From Polaromonas sp. A23 (GTDB lineage: Bacteria; Pseudomonadota; Gammaproteobacteria; Burkholderiales; Burkholderiaceae_C), in contig NZ_MUNO01000019.1 of the NCBI RefSeq assembly GCF_002001015.1, forward strand, positions 35,741-99,740: a stretch of 64,000 nucleotides of DNA, written 5' to 3'. Both the position numbers and the translations under genes were made by a program. How positions within the stretch are numbered: the first letter of the stretch is position 1; the number at the start of each line of letters is the position of its first letter. The notes below the pieces were generated by a model. The model ran no database searches and was not told the origin of the DNA. It was given only the letters and a program-made list of their open reading frames with translations. Positions 42,799 to 51,538 of this stretch are shown here, one piece after another.

Positions 42799-42830
42799 TG
42801 CTATTAAATCAATAGCTATTGGTGCCCGCA
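42799..42830. repeat. Short dispersed repeat, family A (copy 7)
   Basis: GCTATTAAATCAATAGCTAT followed by TGGTGCCCGC. It keeps the inverted core GCTATT..AATAGC of the family. It lies about 100 bp upstream of the tusA-like start. Confidence 0.65.
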
Positions 42831-42871
42831 GAACAAGGGGGAAACCGGTATTCTGCATATAGAAGATGCAA

Positions 42872-42906
42872 AAAAGTCCCGACCCGCACTGCAGGCCGGG
42901 ACTTTT
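42872..42906 (-). terminator. Rho-independent terminator after the broken repeat-protein gene
   Basis: AAAAGTCCCG pairs with CGGGACTTTT around a 15-nt loop. On the minus strand the stem is followed by T residues, and it lies 28 bp after the last stop of the broken gene. On the plus strand TTTT also follows the stem, so it may work in both directions. Confidence 0.75.
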
Positions 42907-42933
42907 GGGCGAGTGAAAACCCTGCGTGGGCTC

Positions 42934-43483
42934 TTACTTCATGCCGAATTTTGCCTTGGCATCGCCCGAAAGCGCATCGCCGCGCTCCTTCGCTACCTTG
43001 TATTAGGCGTCATTTTTGTCAGATGCTGCGTCTTTTTTGGCACCTGCGAGATCACTGGCTTTGTCCTTTATTGGCGTCCGCATTGCCCCCGCTGACCTTG
43101 GCTTCTGCTTTGGCTGCGGTTCGGGTGGCTTTCGCGTCCTTGATACAGACATCCTTGGCGTTGCCGCTCATGTCGTCGCACTTTTCCTTGGCGATGTCGT
43201 AGGCCGTATCCGCTTTGACGTCGCGTAAATTCCTGTCGTGACGGGGGCCAGGTTTGTATTGGGCTTCCAGCTCGGCTTTCGCGACCTTTTCAGCGCCCTT
43301 GGCTTCAGTCTGGCAGATATCTTTCGCATTGGCGGACAGGGTTGCACATTTTTCGCGGCTGCCCTTGTAGTCGGCTTCTACACGGTCCTTCTGGGCTTTG
43401 TACTCTTCCTTGGTGAGCGCCATGGCGTTCCCCGCAAAAGCACAAGAGATGGCGAACGTGAGCATGATCAATTTTGATTTCAT
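42934..43483 (-). pseudogene. Exported protein with Cys-containing tandem repeats, disrupted
   Basis: ATG 43483 (AAGGA upstream) starts a signal peptide (MKSKLIMLTFAISCAFAG, then NAMA) and an intact frame of 143 codons to a TGA at 43052. The original reading continues in another frame from about 43065, through KASDLAGAKKDAASDKNDA, to an in-frame TAA at 43003-43005, and on through YKVAKERGDALSGDAKAKF to the true end at 42934. So there is one frameshift and one nonsense change. Three repeats are visible, around SREKCATLSANAKDIC, AKEKCDDMSGNAKDVC and AKERGDALSGDAK. The function is unknown. The truncated 143-aa form could still be made. Confidence 0.8.
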
Positions 43484-43565
43484 GATGGATTCCTTTTGGA
43501 TGAAGTGATTTGAATTTTTGAACTGGCGCACGCCTCAAAGGCTGGCCCTCATTGCCGCTTCGTTC

Positions 43566-43787
43566 TTAATAGCGCTCGAAAAAATTCGTGGGATTGCGTT
43601 CCCGAAAAACCTCGACCTGTTTCTCGGCTTCGTCTTTTTCGAGGCCGTGGCGCGCCTGAATGCGGCCCAGCAACTGGTCACGCTTGCCGGCAATGATGTC
43701 AAGGTCATCATCAGTGAGCTTGCCCCACTGCTCCTGGACTTTGCCCTTGAACTGCGTCCAGTTTCCTTCGATTCGATCTTGGTTCAT
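43566..43787 (-). CDS. CsbD family stress protein
   Basis: A 73-aa hydrophilic protein from ATG 43787 with GGAG upstream. MNQDRIEGNWTQFKGKVQEQ followed by WGKLTDDDLDIIAGKRDQLL is the CsbD signature. Members accumulate in stationary phase and general stress; the mechanism is not known. It lies upstream of the broken repeat-protein gene on the same strand, which is also a family often expressed under stress. Confidence 0.9.
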   Translation of the reverse strand: MNQDRIEGNWTQFKGKVQEQWGKLTDDDLDIIAGKRDQLLGRIQARHGLEKDEAEKQVEVFRERNPTNFFERY

Positions 43788-43991
43788 AGGTGGCTCCTTC
43801 CGATAAATAAGTGCCGCCGAAAAACAATCCAGCGACAGGAGCAACCAATCTAAAAGTGCGGAAGCAGCGCTCGGGTAGGCCCACTTGAGCGATAGGCGTA
43901 GGCAAGTGCCTACAGCGACCAGAGGGCTTTTTCTGGCCCTGCCTATACGACTACATCATCAGAAATGCTGTCTGATGTAAACGCTCGGCGG

Positions 43992-45602
43992 CTACCGCGT
44001 GCGAAGGGAGCGACCCAACAGCAGCACAGGCAACAAGCCAACCAGCACCAGAGCCAGCGCTGGCAAGGCGGCCTCTCCCAAGCGCTCGTCACGTGCGAGC
44101 TGATAGGTGACTACCGCGAGCGTGTCGCTGTTAAAAGGCCTCAGGACCAGCGTCGCAGGCAGCTCTTTCATCACATCGACGAACACCAGCAAGGCTGCCG
44201 CGCCCACCGATCGCTTGAGCAGTGGCCAGTGGACTTTCGCCAGCAGTCCGGCGCCTGTGGCGCCGAGCATGCGGGCGCTGTCGTCAAAGCTGGCAGGTAT
44301 GCGCGAGTAGCCGCTTTGTACTGACTGCAGCGCGACCGCGATGAAGCGAACAAGGTAGGCCCAGACGATGCCCAGTGCGGTTCCGGTGATCCAGTACCCC
44401 ACTGCAGTTTGCGGGGCTGTGGCCTGAAGCCATCCCACCGGCAACAGCAAGCCGACCACAATGACGGCGCCCGGTACCGCGTAACCCAAACTGGCCAACT
44501 GCGCAGCTGTGCGGGTCAGAACGGACGGCTGACGGCGCAGTGCGAAAGTCAGGCCCAATGCCACACCCGTGGCAAGGAAAGCACTCAGCCCGGCCAGACT
44601 GACGCTGTTGAGCGACCAGCGCACAAATTGCCCCCAGGGCAATTCAGCCCACCCAGCGACCAGGGGACGCAACATGAACAGGACAGGCAGCACGAACCCC
44701 AGCGCGACCGGCAAGGCACACAGCATCCACGCAATGCCGGCACGGTGGCCGCACAGAACCGTGGGCGCGGCATCTGCAGCGCCGGCACGGCCACCGCGGC
44801 TGCCCGCAAACCGCATGCGCTTTTGGGCATGGTGTTCAATCTTCAAAAGGATGGCCACCGTGATCAGCAGCACGGTCGCAAGCTGGGCCGCGGCAGTACG
44901 GTTGTCCATGGCCAGCCAGGCCTTGTAGATGCCGGCGGTGAATGTCTGGATGCCGAAGTAGCTGGACACCCCGAAGTCAGCCAGCGTTTCCATGAGGGCC
45001 AGCGCCACGCCCGCGGCCACCGCCGGCCGGGCCAGCGGCAAGGCCACTTCACGGATACGGCGGCGCAAGGGCGCACCGAGCAAACGGGCAGCTTCCATCA
45101 AATGCACGGCCCGCTCGGAAAGCGCCGTGCGGGCCAGAAGATAGACATAGGGGTAAAGGGTGACGGTGAAGACAAGCACCGCACCGCCGAAGCTGCGTAT
45201 TTCCGGCAACACCCGGCCCTCAAGGCCAAACCCCGCACGCAGCCAGCTTTGCAAGGGCCCGGCATATTGAAGGAAATCGGTGTAGGCGTAAGCCACGACA
45301 TAGGCGGGCATGGCCAATGGAAGGAGCAGTGCCCAGGAGAAAAATCGCCGCCCCGGAAACTCGAACAAAGTCACCGCACAGGCACCACCCATGCCGACCA
45401 GCCCCACACCCAGCGCGACGGACAGGCAAAGCAACACGGAGGTCAATGCGTACTCGGGCAGGACGGTTTGCAACATCTGCCGCAAGATGGGAAGGGACTG
45501 CCCCCCCAGCTCCAGCCAGGACAGCGCGATGGCCAGAACCGGCAGCGTAAGCACAGCCATCAGGACAAACAACAGGGCGGACGGAATGAAGCGACGAAAC
45601 AT
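43992..45602 (-). CDS. Ferric-iron-type ABC transporter permease, fused two-domain form
   Basis: A 536-aa inner-membrane protein from ATG 45602 with about twelve hydrophobic helices. Two copies of the binding-protein-dependent permease domain are fused. Each has an EAA-type coupling loop: MEAARLLGAPLRRRIREVAL in the first half and DSARMLGATGAGLLAKVHWP in the second. This is the FbpB/SfuB layout. The ATPase gene is divergent, 86 bp away. No solute-binding protein lies nearby, so it must be elsewhere or the substrate differs. Confidence 0.88.
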   Translation of the reverse strand: MFRRFIPSALLFVLMAVLTLPVLAIALSWLELGGQSLPILRQMLQTVLPEYALTSVLLCLSVALGVGLVGMGGACAVTLFEFPGRRFFSWALLLPLAMPAYVVAYAYTDFLQYAGPLQSWLRAGFGLEGRVLPEIRSFGGAVLVFTVTLYPYVYLLARTALSERAVHLMEAARLLGAPLRRRIREVALPLARPAVAAGVALALMETLADFGVSSYFGIQTFTAGIYKAWLAMDNRTAAAQLATVLLITVAILLKIEHHAQKRMRFAGSRGGRAGAADAAPTVLCGHRAGIAWMLCALPVALGFVLPVLFMLRPLVAGWAELPWGQFVRWSLNSVSLAGLSAFLATGVALGLTFALRRQPSVLTRTAAQLASLGYAVPGAVIVVGLLLPVGWLQATAPQTAVGYWITGTALGIVWAYLVRFIAVALQSVQSGYSRIPASFDDSARMLGATGAGLLAKVHWPLLKRSVGAAALLVFVDVMKELPATLVLRPFNSDTLAVVTYQLARDERLGEAALPALALVLVGLLPVLLLGRSLRTR

Positions 45603-45656
45603 GAAGTCCCAAGGAAAAGCGGCCGAGACAGCCAGCCTTGCCAGCAGGCAAGTGCA

Positions 45657-45674
45657 AATGAGAATTGTAAGCAT
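45657..45674. promoter_or_regulatory. Possible Fur box between divergent ABC transporter genes
   Basis: AATGAGAATTGTAAGCAT has the AATGA.AAT half-site of a Fur box and an imperfect second half. It lies in the 86-bp gap before the ATPase start at 45689. Support is modest. Confidence 0.4.
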
Positions 45675-45688
45675 CTACAATCACGGGC

Positions 45689-46753
45689 ATGTTCCTGGAA
45701 CTTTCGCATCTGCTCGTGCATTACGCAGGACGCTCCACCCCCGCGGTCAAGGACGTATCGCTTGGGTTGCGGGCCGGGGAAATCGGCGTGCTGATTGGCC
45801 CCTCGGGGTGCGGAAAAACCACCTTGCTGCGCGCCGTCGCGGGACTGGAACGCGCACAGGCTGGAAGCATCTCGCTGGCCAATGAAGTCGTCAGCAGCGA
45901 CAGGCAGCATGTGCCCGCAGAGCAGCGCCGCATCGGCATGGTATTTCAGGACTACGCCCTGTTTCCGCACCTGGACGTGGGCCACAACGTGGCTTTCGGC
46001 CTAAGCCATCTCAAGCCGGACGAACGCCGTGAGCGCGTTGGCGAGGTCCTCGACATGGTGGGCTTGGGAAAAGCCCAGAAACGCTACCCCCATGAGTTGT
46101 CCGGCGGGCAGCAGCAACGCGTGGCCCTGGCCCGTGCGCTGGCCCCGAAGCCGCGCCTGCTGCTGCTGGACGAGCCTTTTTCCAATTTGGATGTGGACCT
46201 GCGCGAACGCCTGGCCCACGAAGTACGCGGCATTTTGAAGCTCGCCGGTGCCACAGCGCTTTTTGTCACGCACGACCAGCTTGAGGCTTTTGCCATCGGC
46301 GACCGGATCGGCGTCATGCATGAAGGCCAGTTGCATCAGTGGGACGAGGCTTATGAGCTGTACCACCGGCCTGCGACGCGTTTTGTGGCCGACTTCATCG
46401 GTCACGGTGTATTTACCCACGCGCGAATCACGCAACAAGGCAACGACGTGGTCGTCCATACGGCGCTGGGCGACCTGAGCGATGTACTGGAATGCCCCTT
46501 GCCAAGCGCCTACCCCGACGGCGTGTGCGACGTATTGCTGCGTGCCGATGACATCGTTCATGACGATGCGGCTCCGGTCAAGGCGCAGATATTGCGCAAG
46601 GCGTTTCGTGGCTCGGAGTTTTTGTATACCTTGCAGCTAAAAAGCGGGGAAACCGTGATGGCACATGTCCCCTCGCATCACGATCATGCGCTTGGCGAGT
46701 GGATAGGCATTCGTGCCGAAGTGGATCACGTCGTCACTTTTCAGCGCGAATAG
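45689..46753 (+). CDS. Iron(III)-type ABC transporter ATP-binding protein
   Basis: A 354-aa ATPase of the FbpC/PotA group. Walker A is GPSGCGKTTLLRAVAG, the Q-loop is in GMVFQDYALFPHLDV, the signature LSGGQQQRVALARALAPKPR and Walker B LLLLDEPFSNLD. The switch His is in FVTHDQLEAFAI. A TOBE-like beta domain follows from about residue 250. It powers the divergently encoded permease. Its stop converges on plsC 19 bp away. Confidence 0.93.
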   Translation: MFLELSHLLVHYAGRSTPAVKDVSLGLRAGEIGVLIGPSGCGKTTLLRAVAGLERAQAGSISLANEVVSSDRQHVPAEQRRIGMVFQDYALFPHLDVGHNVAFGLSHLKPDERRERVGEVLDMVGLGKAQKRYPHELSGGQQQRVALARALAPKPRLLLLDEPFSNLDVDLRERLAHEVRGILKLAGATALFVTHDQLEAFAIGDRIGVMHEGQLHQWDEAYELYHRPATRFVADFIGHGVFTHARITQQGNDVVVHTALGDLSDVLECPLPSAYPDGVCDVLLRADDIVHDDAAPVKAQILRKAFRGSEFLYTLQLKSGETVMAHVPSHHDHALGEWIGIRAEVDHVVTFQRE

Positions 46754-46772
46754 TCCGCATTCCCCGGGGAAG

Positions 46773-47525
46773 TCAGCGCCCTTCGCGGAGCAGGCGTTCG
46801 ATTTCCGCGCGCAGATCGGCCGCCCAGGTACGCCGGTCACGTCCACGGCAATACTGGGGCTCACCAAAAACGACCTCCGCACGAAGGCGGCGAACGCACA
46901 GGGTTTCCCAGATCGACACGAAGATGGAGTCGTCGTCGATGTACCTTGGCGCAAAGCTGGTCAGGCCTGTATCAGCGTCCACGAAGCGCAGGGCAATCGG
47001 CTGCACCGGCGCTTCGGTCGAAATCGCAGCCTGTAGCAAATTGGCATGAAAGGGCTTGAGCGTGACGCCATCGGCTGTTGTGCCTTCCGGAAACACAGCC
47101 AGCACTTCCCCCAACTTCAAGCGCTCAGCCATGTGGTGCACCACACGATGGGCGTCGCGCCGGGATTCGCGCTCGATGTACAGGGTTCCCGCGCCACCGG
47201 CGAGCGTACCGACCAGGGGCCAGTGCTTGATATCGGCTTTGGAAACGAAACGGCAATACCGGGACGCATGCAGTACCACAATGTCCAGCCAGGACAGGTG
47301 ATTTGCCACCAACAGCACCGGGCCACCGGCCGCGGGTGTGCCCCTGACAGCCAGCTCGATGCCCACCAGCTTCAGCATCGCCATGGCCCAGACCTGCACC
47401 CTGGCCTCCTTCGCGGGCTGTCCAAGCCGGGGAAACAGCGTCAGGATGGTCCATATGCCGCCTGCAATATGTGCCAGGGCACGCAACAGGCGGCCTGCCG
47501 CCCTCACCTGCCGCATCCCGCTCAA
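46773..47525 (-). CDS. 1-acyl-glycerol-3-phosphate acyltransferase (PlsC type)
   Basis: A 250-aa membrane-associated acyltransferase. The HxxxxD catalytic motif is in LVANHLSWLDIVVLHA, and the substrate motif in AVFPEGTTADG. An N-terminal hydrophobic helix (AHIAGGIWTILTLF) anchors it. It is expected to make phosphatidic acid or to acylate a related lysolipid. It overlaps the pyrC' stop by 4 bp and is the last gene of the yqgE operon. Confidence 0.9.
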   Translation of the reverse strand: MSGMRQVRAAGRLLRALAHIAGGIWTILTLFPRLGQPAKEARVQVWAMAMLKLVGIELAVRGTPAAGGPVLLVANHLSWLDIVVLHASRYCRFVSKADIKHWPLVGTLAGGAGTLYIERESRRDAHRVVHHMAERLKLGEVLAVFPEGTTADGVTLKPFHANLLQAAISTEAPVQPIALRFVDADTGLTSFAPRYIDDDSIFVSIWETLCVRRLRAEVVFGEPQYCRGRDRRTWAADLRAEIERLLREGR

Positions 47526-48814
47526 GCCTCAAACGCGACTTGCCCGCCAACCAGGGTCCAGCGCACGCGGGCTGGCAGCTGGTAGCCGGAAAACGGCGTG
47601 TGTTTGCCCTGGCTGCGCAAGGTATCCGGCTGGACTGTCCATTCGGACTTTGCGTCAAACACGCAAATATCCGCCACACCGCCCTTGACCAGCTGGCCGG
47701 CGCTGGCTTGCAAGGTGCCCAGCGCGCTTCCCAGAACCCGAGCAGGTTCGCTGGTTAGCACTGCCAGCGCGCGCGACAGGCCAACACCGCTGTCTTCGCC
47801 CCACTTGCAGGCCAGGCCCAGCAGCAATTCCAGCCCGGTCGCGCCCGGCTCGGCTTCGGCAAAAGGCAGGGTCTTGGCATCGGCTTCCACCGGCGTGTGG
47901 TCCGACACCAAAGCGTCGATGGTTCCGTCGGCCAGCGCCTGGGCCAGCGCGTCACGGTCGCGCTGCTGGCGCAGCGGCGGGTTCAGGCGCATCCGGCTGT
48001 CAAAGTAGCCAATGTCGGTATCGGTCAGATGCAGGCTGTTGATGCTGACGTCGGCTGTCACATGCAGACCGTCGGCTTTGGCCTTGGCCAGCAAGGCAAC
48101 ACCTGCCGCGCTGCTGATGCGGCAAATGTGCACACGTGCGCCGGTAGCACGCATCAGCTCAAACAGGGTGTGCAGCGCAATCGTCTCGGACGCTACCGGC
48201 ACACCGCTCAGGCCCAGACGGGTGGCCAGTGCGCCGCTGGCCGCCACGCCGCCACCCAACCAGCTGTCCTGCGGGCGCAGCCAGACGGTGTAGCCAAAGC
48301 TGGCGGCATATTGCAGCGCGCGCAGCAGCACCTGGGTGTTTGCCAACGGTACCTCGGCCTGGCTGAAGCCGACACAGCCGGCCTCCGTCAGCTCGACCAT
48401 CTCTGTCAAGGCTTCGCCCTGCAGCGCCCTTGTTAACGCACCGAGAGGAAATACACGCGACTGATGCAGCTTCTCGGCGCGAAACTTGAGCATTTCCACC
48501 AAGCCCGGTTCGTCGAGTACCGGATCAGTATCGGGCGGACAAACCAGGCTGGTGACACCGCCGGCCACCGCAGCCGCCAGTTCACTCTCCAGCATGCCCT
48601 CATGTTCGTAGCCAGGCTCGCGCAAGCGGGCCGACAAGTCGACGAAACCGGGAGCAACGATACAGCCTGTCGCATCAATCGTGCGATTGGGTGAAAAGTC
48701 AGGCACGGTATTTTTCAGCGACAGGATGCGGCCGGCGGCAATGGCCACGTCGCCTATTTCGTCGAGACCAGACGCCGGATCAATGACGCGGCCGTTTTTT
48801 ATGAGGATTTTCAT
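47522..48814 (-). CDS. Dihydroorotase-like protein PyrC', predicted inactive
   Basis: A 430-aa amidohydrolase-superfamily protein in the position of the pyrB partner. The zinc motif that should read DxHxHLREPG is [10 protein letters not shown] (residues 59-68), so both metal His are Ser61 and Arg63. The later His pair of PHHL is replaced in SINSLHLTD. The Asp in [15 protein letters not shown] remains. In Pseudomonas and others a similar inactive PyrC' is a structural subunit of the aspartate carbamoyltransferase complex. A separate active dihydroorotase must exist elsewhere. It overlaps both neighbours by 4 bp. Confidence 0.88.
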   Translation of the reverse strand: MKILIKNGRVIDPASGLDEIGDVAIAAGRILSLKNTVPDFSPNRTIDATGCIVAPGFVDLSARLREPGYEHEGMLESELAAAVAGGVTSLVCPPDTDPVLDEPGLVEMLKFRAEKLHQSRVFPLGALTRALQGEALTEMVELTEAGCVGFSQAEVPLANTQVLLRALQYAASFGYTVWLRPQDSWLGGGVAASGALATRLGLSGVPVASETIALHTLFELMRATGARVHICRISSAAGVALLAKAKADGLHVTADVSINSLHLTDTDIGYFDSRMRLNPPLRQQRDRDALAQALADGTIDALVSDHTPVEADAKTLPFAEAEPGATGLELLLGLACKWGEDSGVGLSRALAVLTSEPARVLGSALGTLQASAGQLVKGGVADICVFDAKSEWTVQPDTLRSQGKHTPFSGYQLPARVRWTLVGGQVAFEA

Positions 48815-49773
48815 GCTTCGTTCCCGGCAACAATGCTCATCACCGCCATACGCACGGCGATGCCGAAAGTAACCTGCGGCAGGATCACGCTTTGTGCACC
48901 ATCGACCACGGCGGAATCGATTTCAACGCCGCGGTTGATGGGCCCCGGATGCATGACGATGGCGTCGGGTTTGGCCAGTTGCAGCTTCTCGTTGGTCAGG
49001 CCAAAGCTCTTGAAAAACTCATGGCTGCTGGGCAGCAGCGCGCCCGACATGCGCTCGTTCTGCAGCCTGAGCATGATCACCACATCAGCGCCCTTGATAC
49101 CCTCTTCGAGGGTGTGGCAGACGCGCACACCCATTTGGGCCATGTCTGCGGGCACCAGGGTCTTGGGACCGACCACCCTCACCTCGGGGCACCCCAGCGT
49201 GGTCAGTGCGTGGATGTCCGAGCGGGCCACGCGCGAGTGAAGCACATCACCCACAATGGCCACGGTGAGGTTGCTGAAGTCTTTCTTGTAGTGCCGGATG
49301 GTGTACATGTCCAGCAGGCCTTGCGTAGGGTGTGCATGGCGGCCATCGCCGGCATTGATCACATGCACATGCGGCGCAACGTGCTGGGCAATCAGGTAGG
49401 GCGCACCCGATTCGCTGTGGCGCACCACAAACAAATCGGCTGCCATCGCGCTCAGATTGGAGATGGTGTCGAGCAGCGACTCGCCCTTGGAGGCGGAAGA
49501 CCGGGCAATGTCCAGGTTGATGACATCTGCCGACAGTCTCGTAGCGGCAATCTCGAAAGTTGTTCGCGTACGGGTGGAGTTTTCGAAAAAGAGGTTGAAA
49601 ACACTTTTTCCGCGCAGCAGGGGGACTTTTTTGACCTCACGATCGCTGACGCTGACAAAACTCGCTGCGGTATCGAGAATGTGCGTCAACGTTGCCTTGG
49701 GCAAACCCTCAATGGACAACAGATGGATCAGTTCACCGTTTTTATTGAGCTGCGGACTTCGTCGGTACAACAC
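48811..49773 (-). CDS. pyrB: Aspartate carbamoyltransferase catalytic chain
   Basis: A 320-aa enzyme for the second step of pyrimidine synthesis. The carbamoyl-phosphate loop [19 protein letters not shown] is intact, as are [11 protein letters not shown] (the Lys-bearing 80s loop), RHSESGAPY, the HPTQGLLD loop and the [11 protein letters not shown] motif near the C-terminus. Four bases overlap pyrC', consistent with co-assembly. It follows pyrR with a 55-bp gap. Confidence 0.96.
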   Translation of the reverse strand: MLYRRSPQLNKNGELIHLLSIEGLPKATLTHILDTAASFVSVSDREVKKVPLLRGKSVFNLFFENSTRTRTTFEIAATRLSADVINLDIARSSASKGESLLDTISNLSAMAADLFVVRHSESGAPYLIAQHVAPHVHVINAGDGRHAHPTQGLLDMYTIRHYKKDFSNLTVAIVGDVLHSRVARSDIHALTTLGCPEVRVVGPKTLVPADMAQMGVRVCHTLEEGIKGADVVIMLRLQNERMSGALLPSSHEFFKSFGLTNEKLQLAKPDAIVMHPGPINRGVEIDSAVVDGAQSVILPQVTFGIAVRMAVMSIVAGNEA

Positions 49774-49828
49774 GATCAGGCCTTTCGAAGAATGACAACA
49801 ATGAAGGCGTGGCGGCAGGCTGGAGAGA

Positions 49829-50341
49829 TCATGACGTCACGCCCTGCACCTGAAAGCTGAACTGGCCGTCGTCGCTGCGCGCCAACGCCAGGGACTTCGA
49901 CGCGGGCAATGCAACCCGGGCAGCTGCAAAGTCGGCCTGGAGCGGCAGTTCGCGTCCGCCCCGGTCCACCAGCACAACCAGCTTCACACTGGCCGGCCGG
50001 CCATAGTCAAACAACTCGTTGAGAACGGCGCGAATGGTACGGCCGGTGTAGAGCACGTCGTCAAGCACGATCAGGTGGGCGCCGTTGACATCAAAAGGCA
50101 AGACGGTATGCCCGCTGGCCGACAGGCCGCGCTGGGCGAAATCATCCCGATGCATGGCTGAGGACAAACTGCCGGTTTCGTCAGCAAGGCCCAGGTCTTT
50201 GCGCAGGCGCTCGGCCAGCCAGACCCCGCCGGAAGCCACCCCTACCAGCCGGGGCGGGTGGTCATAGGTCGTCAAAAGCTGCTGCATGCCGCGCAGGACT
50301 TCGCGGTAGAGCGCCTCGGCGTCCAGGGTCAGGCTGGTCAT
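49829..50341 (-). CDS. pyrR: Bifunctional pyr regulator / uracil phosphoribosyltransferase PyrR
   Basis: A 170-aa phosphoribosyltransferase-fold protein. The PRPP motif is [20 protein letters not shown], and the N-terminal [20 protein letters not shown] matches PyrR. In Bacillus PyrR binds pyr mRNA and causes attenuation; in this lineage it may act only as a uracil phosphoribosyltransferase. I see no evident antiterminator before pyrB in the 55-bp gap. It overlaps ruvX by 4 bp. Confidence 0.93.
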   Translation of the reverse strand: MTSLTLDAEALYREVLRGMQQLLTTYDHPPRLVGVASGGVWLAERLRKDLGLADETGSLSSAMHRDDFAQRGLSASGHTVLPFDVNGAHLIVLDDVLYTGRTIRAVLNELFDYGRPASVKLVVLVDRGGRELPLQADFAAARVALPASKSLALARSDDGQFSFQVQGVTS

Positions 50342-50754
50342 GGAAAACTCCTTAAAAACTGCTCGAGGATTATGCAGGCAGATGCCGCATCAGCGTCTAC
50401 AGCCCCTTGCGACAAGGCCTCGGTGGTGGAGTAGCGTTCATCGACTTCAAACACCTGAAGGCCAAAGCGGCCGCGCAACTGCCGGGCAAATTTGCGCGCG
50501 CGGGCGGTATTTTCGTGGCTGGCGCCATCGGGGTGGAAAGGAATGCCCACCACCAGCGCATCGGGCTGCCACTCGCGGATTTTCAGTGCGATGGCTGTAA
50601 ACCGAGCATCGCCTTCGGCCGCAATGCTGCCCTGCGGGGTGGCAGTGCGCGTCAAGCGATTACCGGTAGCAACGCCGGTGCGTTTGAGGCCAAAATCGAA
50701 AGCGAGAAATGTCTGAAACCCGGCGGCCATGGCTGGCAGGGTGATTTCGCTCAC
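50338..50754 (-). CDS. ruvX: RuvX/YqgF family RNase H-fold protein, putative Holliday junction resolvase
   Basis: A 138-aa protein with the conserved first Asp in FLAFDFGLKRTGVATGN, the Gly-rich VVGIPFHPDG loop and the third motif FEVDERYSTTEAL. The family is implicated in 16S rRNA maturation (YqgF) and proposed as a resolvase. The gene overlaps yqgE and pyrR by 4 bp each. Confidence 0.93.
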   Translation of the reverse strand: MSEITLPAMAAGFQTFLAFDFGLKRTGVATGNRLTRTATPQGSIAAEGDARFTAIALKIREWQPDALVVGIPFHPDGASHENTARARKFARQLRGRFGLQVFEVDERYSTTEALSQGAVDADAASACIILEQFLRSFP

Positions 50755-51338
50755 GCGTGCCCTGCTTCAGGCGACAGCATCCAGCTCTGCAAGCCCAGCA
50801 GCAACAGGGCCTTGTCATAACGCTGCTCGACCGGGGTGTCGAAAATGAGAGCAAGATCCGCTTCAACGGTGAGCCAGCTGTTTTCGGAAATTTCAGACTC
50901 CAGCTGCCCCTCTCCCCATGCTGAATAACCGAGAGAGACGAAAACCTTGCGCGGGCCTGCGCCGGTAGACAGGGCTTCCAGCACATCCTTGGAGGTGGTC
51001 ATCTCCAGCCCACCGGGAATGGTCATGGTGGAGGCGTAGACCGACTCACTGCCTTCAAGCATGCATTCGTGAAGGACAAAACCCCGCTCGGTCTGAACCG
51101 GCCCTCCCTGAAACACCGGCGAGTTGGTCAGGTCGTTGCGCCGCAGTGGTAGTTCCACCTTGTCGAACAGGCCTTGAAGGTTGATGTCACTGGGCTTGTT
51201 GATCACCAGCCCCAGGGCCCCGCGATCACTGTGTTCACACATATAGACCACGCTTCTGGCAAAAGCCTCATCGTCCAGCCCGGGCATGGCAATCAGGAAG
51301 TGGTGGGTCAGGTTGATCGGTGCGAAATCCAGGGCCAT
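50751..51338 (-). CDS. yqgE: YqgE/AlgH family protein
   Basis: A 195-aa protein of unknown molecular function. The start PINLTHHFLIAMPGLDDEAF and MCEHSDRGALGLVINKP are the family signature, with QGGPVQTERGFVLH and LGYSAWGEGQLESEI following. It heads the operon, which in many proteobacteria has yqgE next to ruvX. The upstream gap holds a family A repeat. Confidence 0.94.
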   Translation of the reverse strand: MALDFAPINLTHHFLIAMPGLDDEAFARSVVYMCEHSDRGALGLVINKPSDINLQGLFDKVELPLRRNDLTNSPVFQGGPVQTERGFVLHECMLEGSESVYASTMTIPGGLEMTTSKDVLEALSTGAGPRKVFVSLGYSAWGEGQLESEISENSWLTVEADLALIFDTPVEQRYDKALLLLGLQSWMLSPEAGHA

Positions 51339-51481
51339 GCGGCAATTTTACGCGCTGGCGGCATATGGAGGAAGGAAAAAGCATCCGGGAGAAAACCATC
51401 CCCTTCCCCCGTGCAGCACAACGAAGCGCGGGCGCCGACCCTGCGGAGCTACGCACCAGTCAAACGGACCTGCGTATGATT

Positions 51482-51536
51482 TGCTCTTTTTTTTATAGCT
51501 GTTCACGCCCATAAGATAAGGGCTGGAGGCACTTTT
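51482..51536 (+). repeat. Short dispersed repeat, family A (copy 8, longest)
   Basis: TGCTC, a T-run, TATAGCTGTTCACGCCC, then ATAAGATAAGGGCTGGAGGC and ACTTTT. It is the most complete copy and defines the family: a T-rich lead, AGCTG, a CGCCC block and an AAGGGCTxxAGGC tail. It lies between yqgE and the stop of the chemotaxis kinase. Confidence 0.75.
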
Positions 51537-51538
51537 AC

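Noticed and set aside
44409..45794. 461-codon open frame on the plus strand
   Set aside because: Antisense to the ABC permease; Gln-, Arg- and His-rich low-complexity translation without a family match.
49774..49828. PyrR-controlled attenuator in the pyrR-pyrB gap
   Set aside because: Only 55 bp, with no strong hairpin followed by a T-run.
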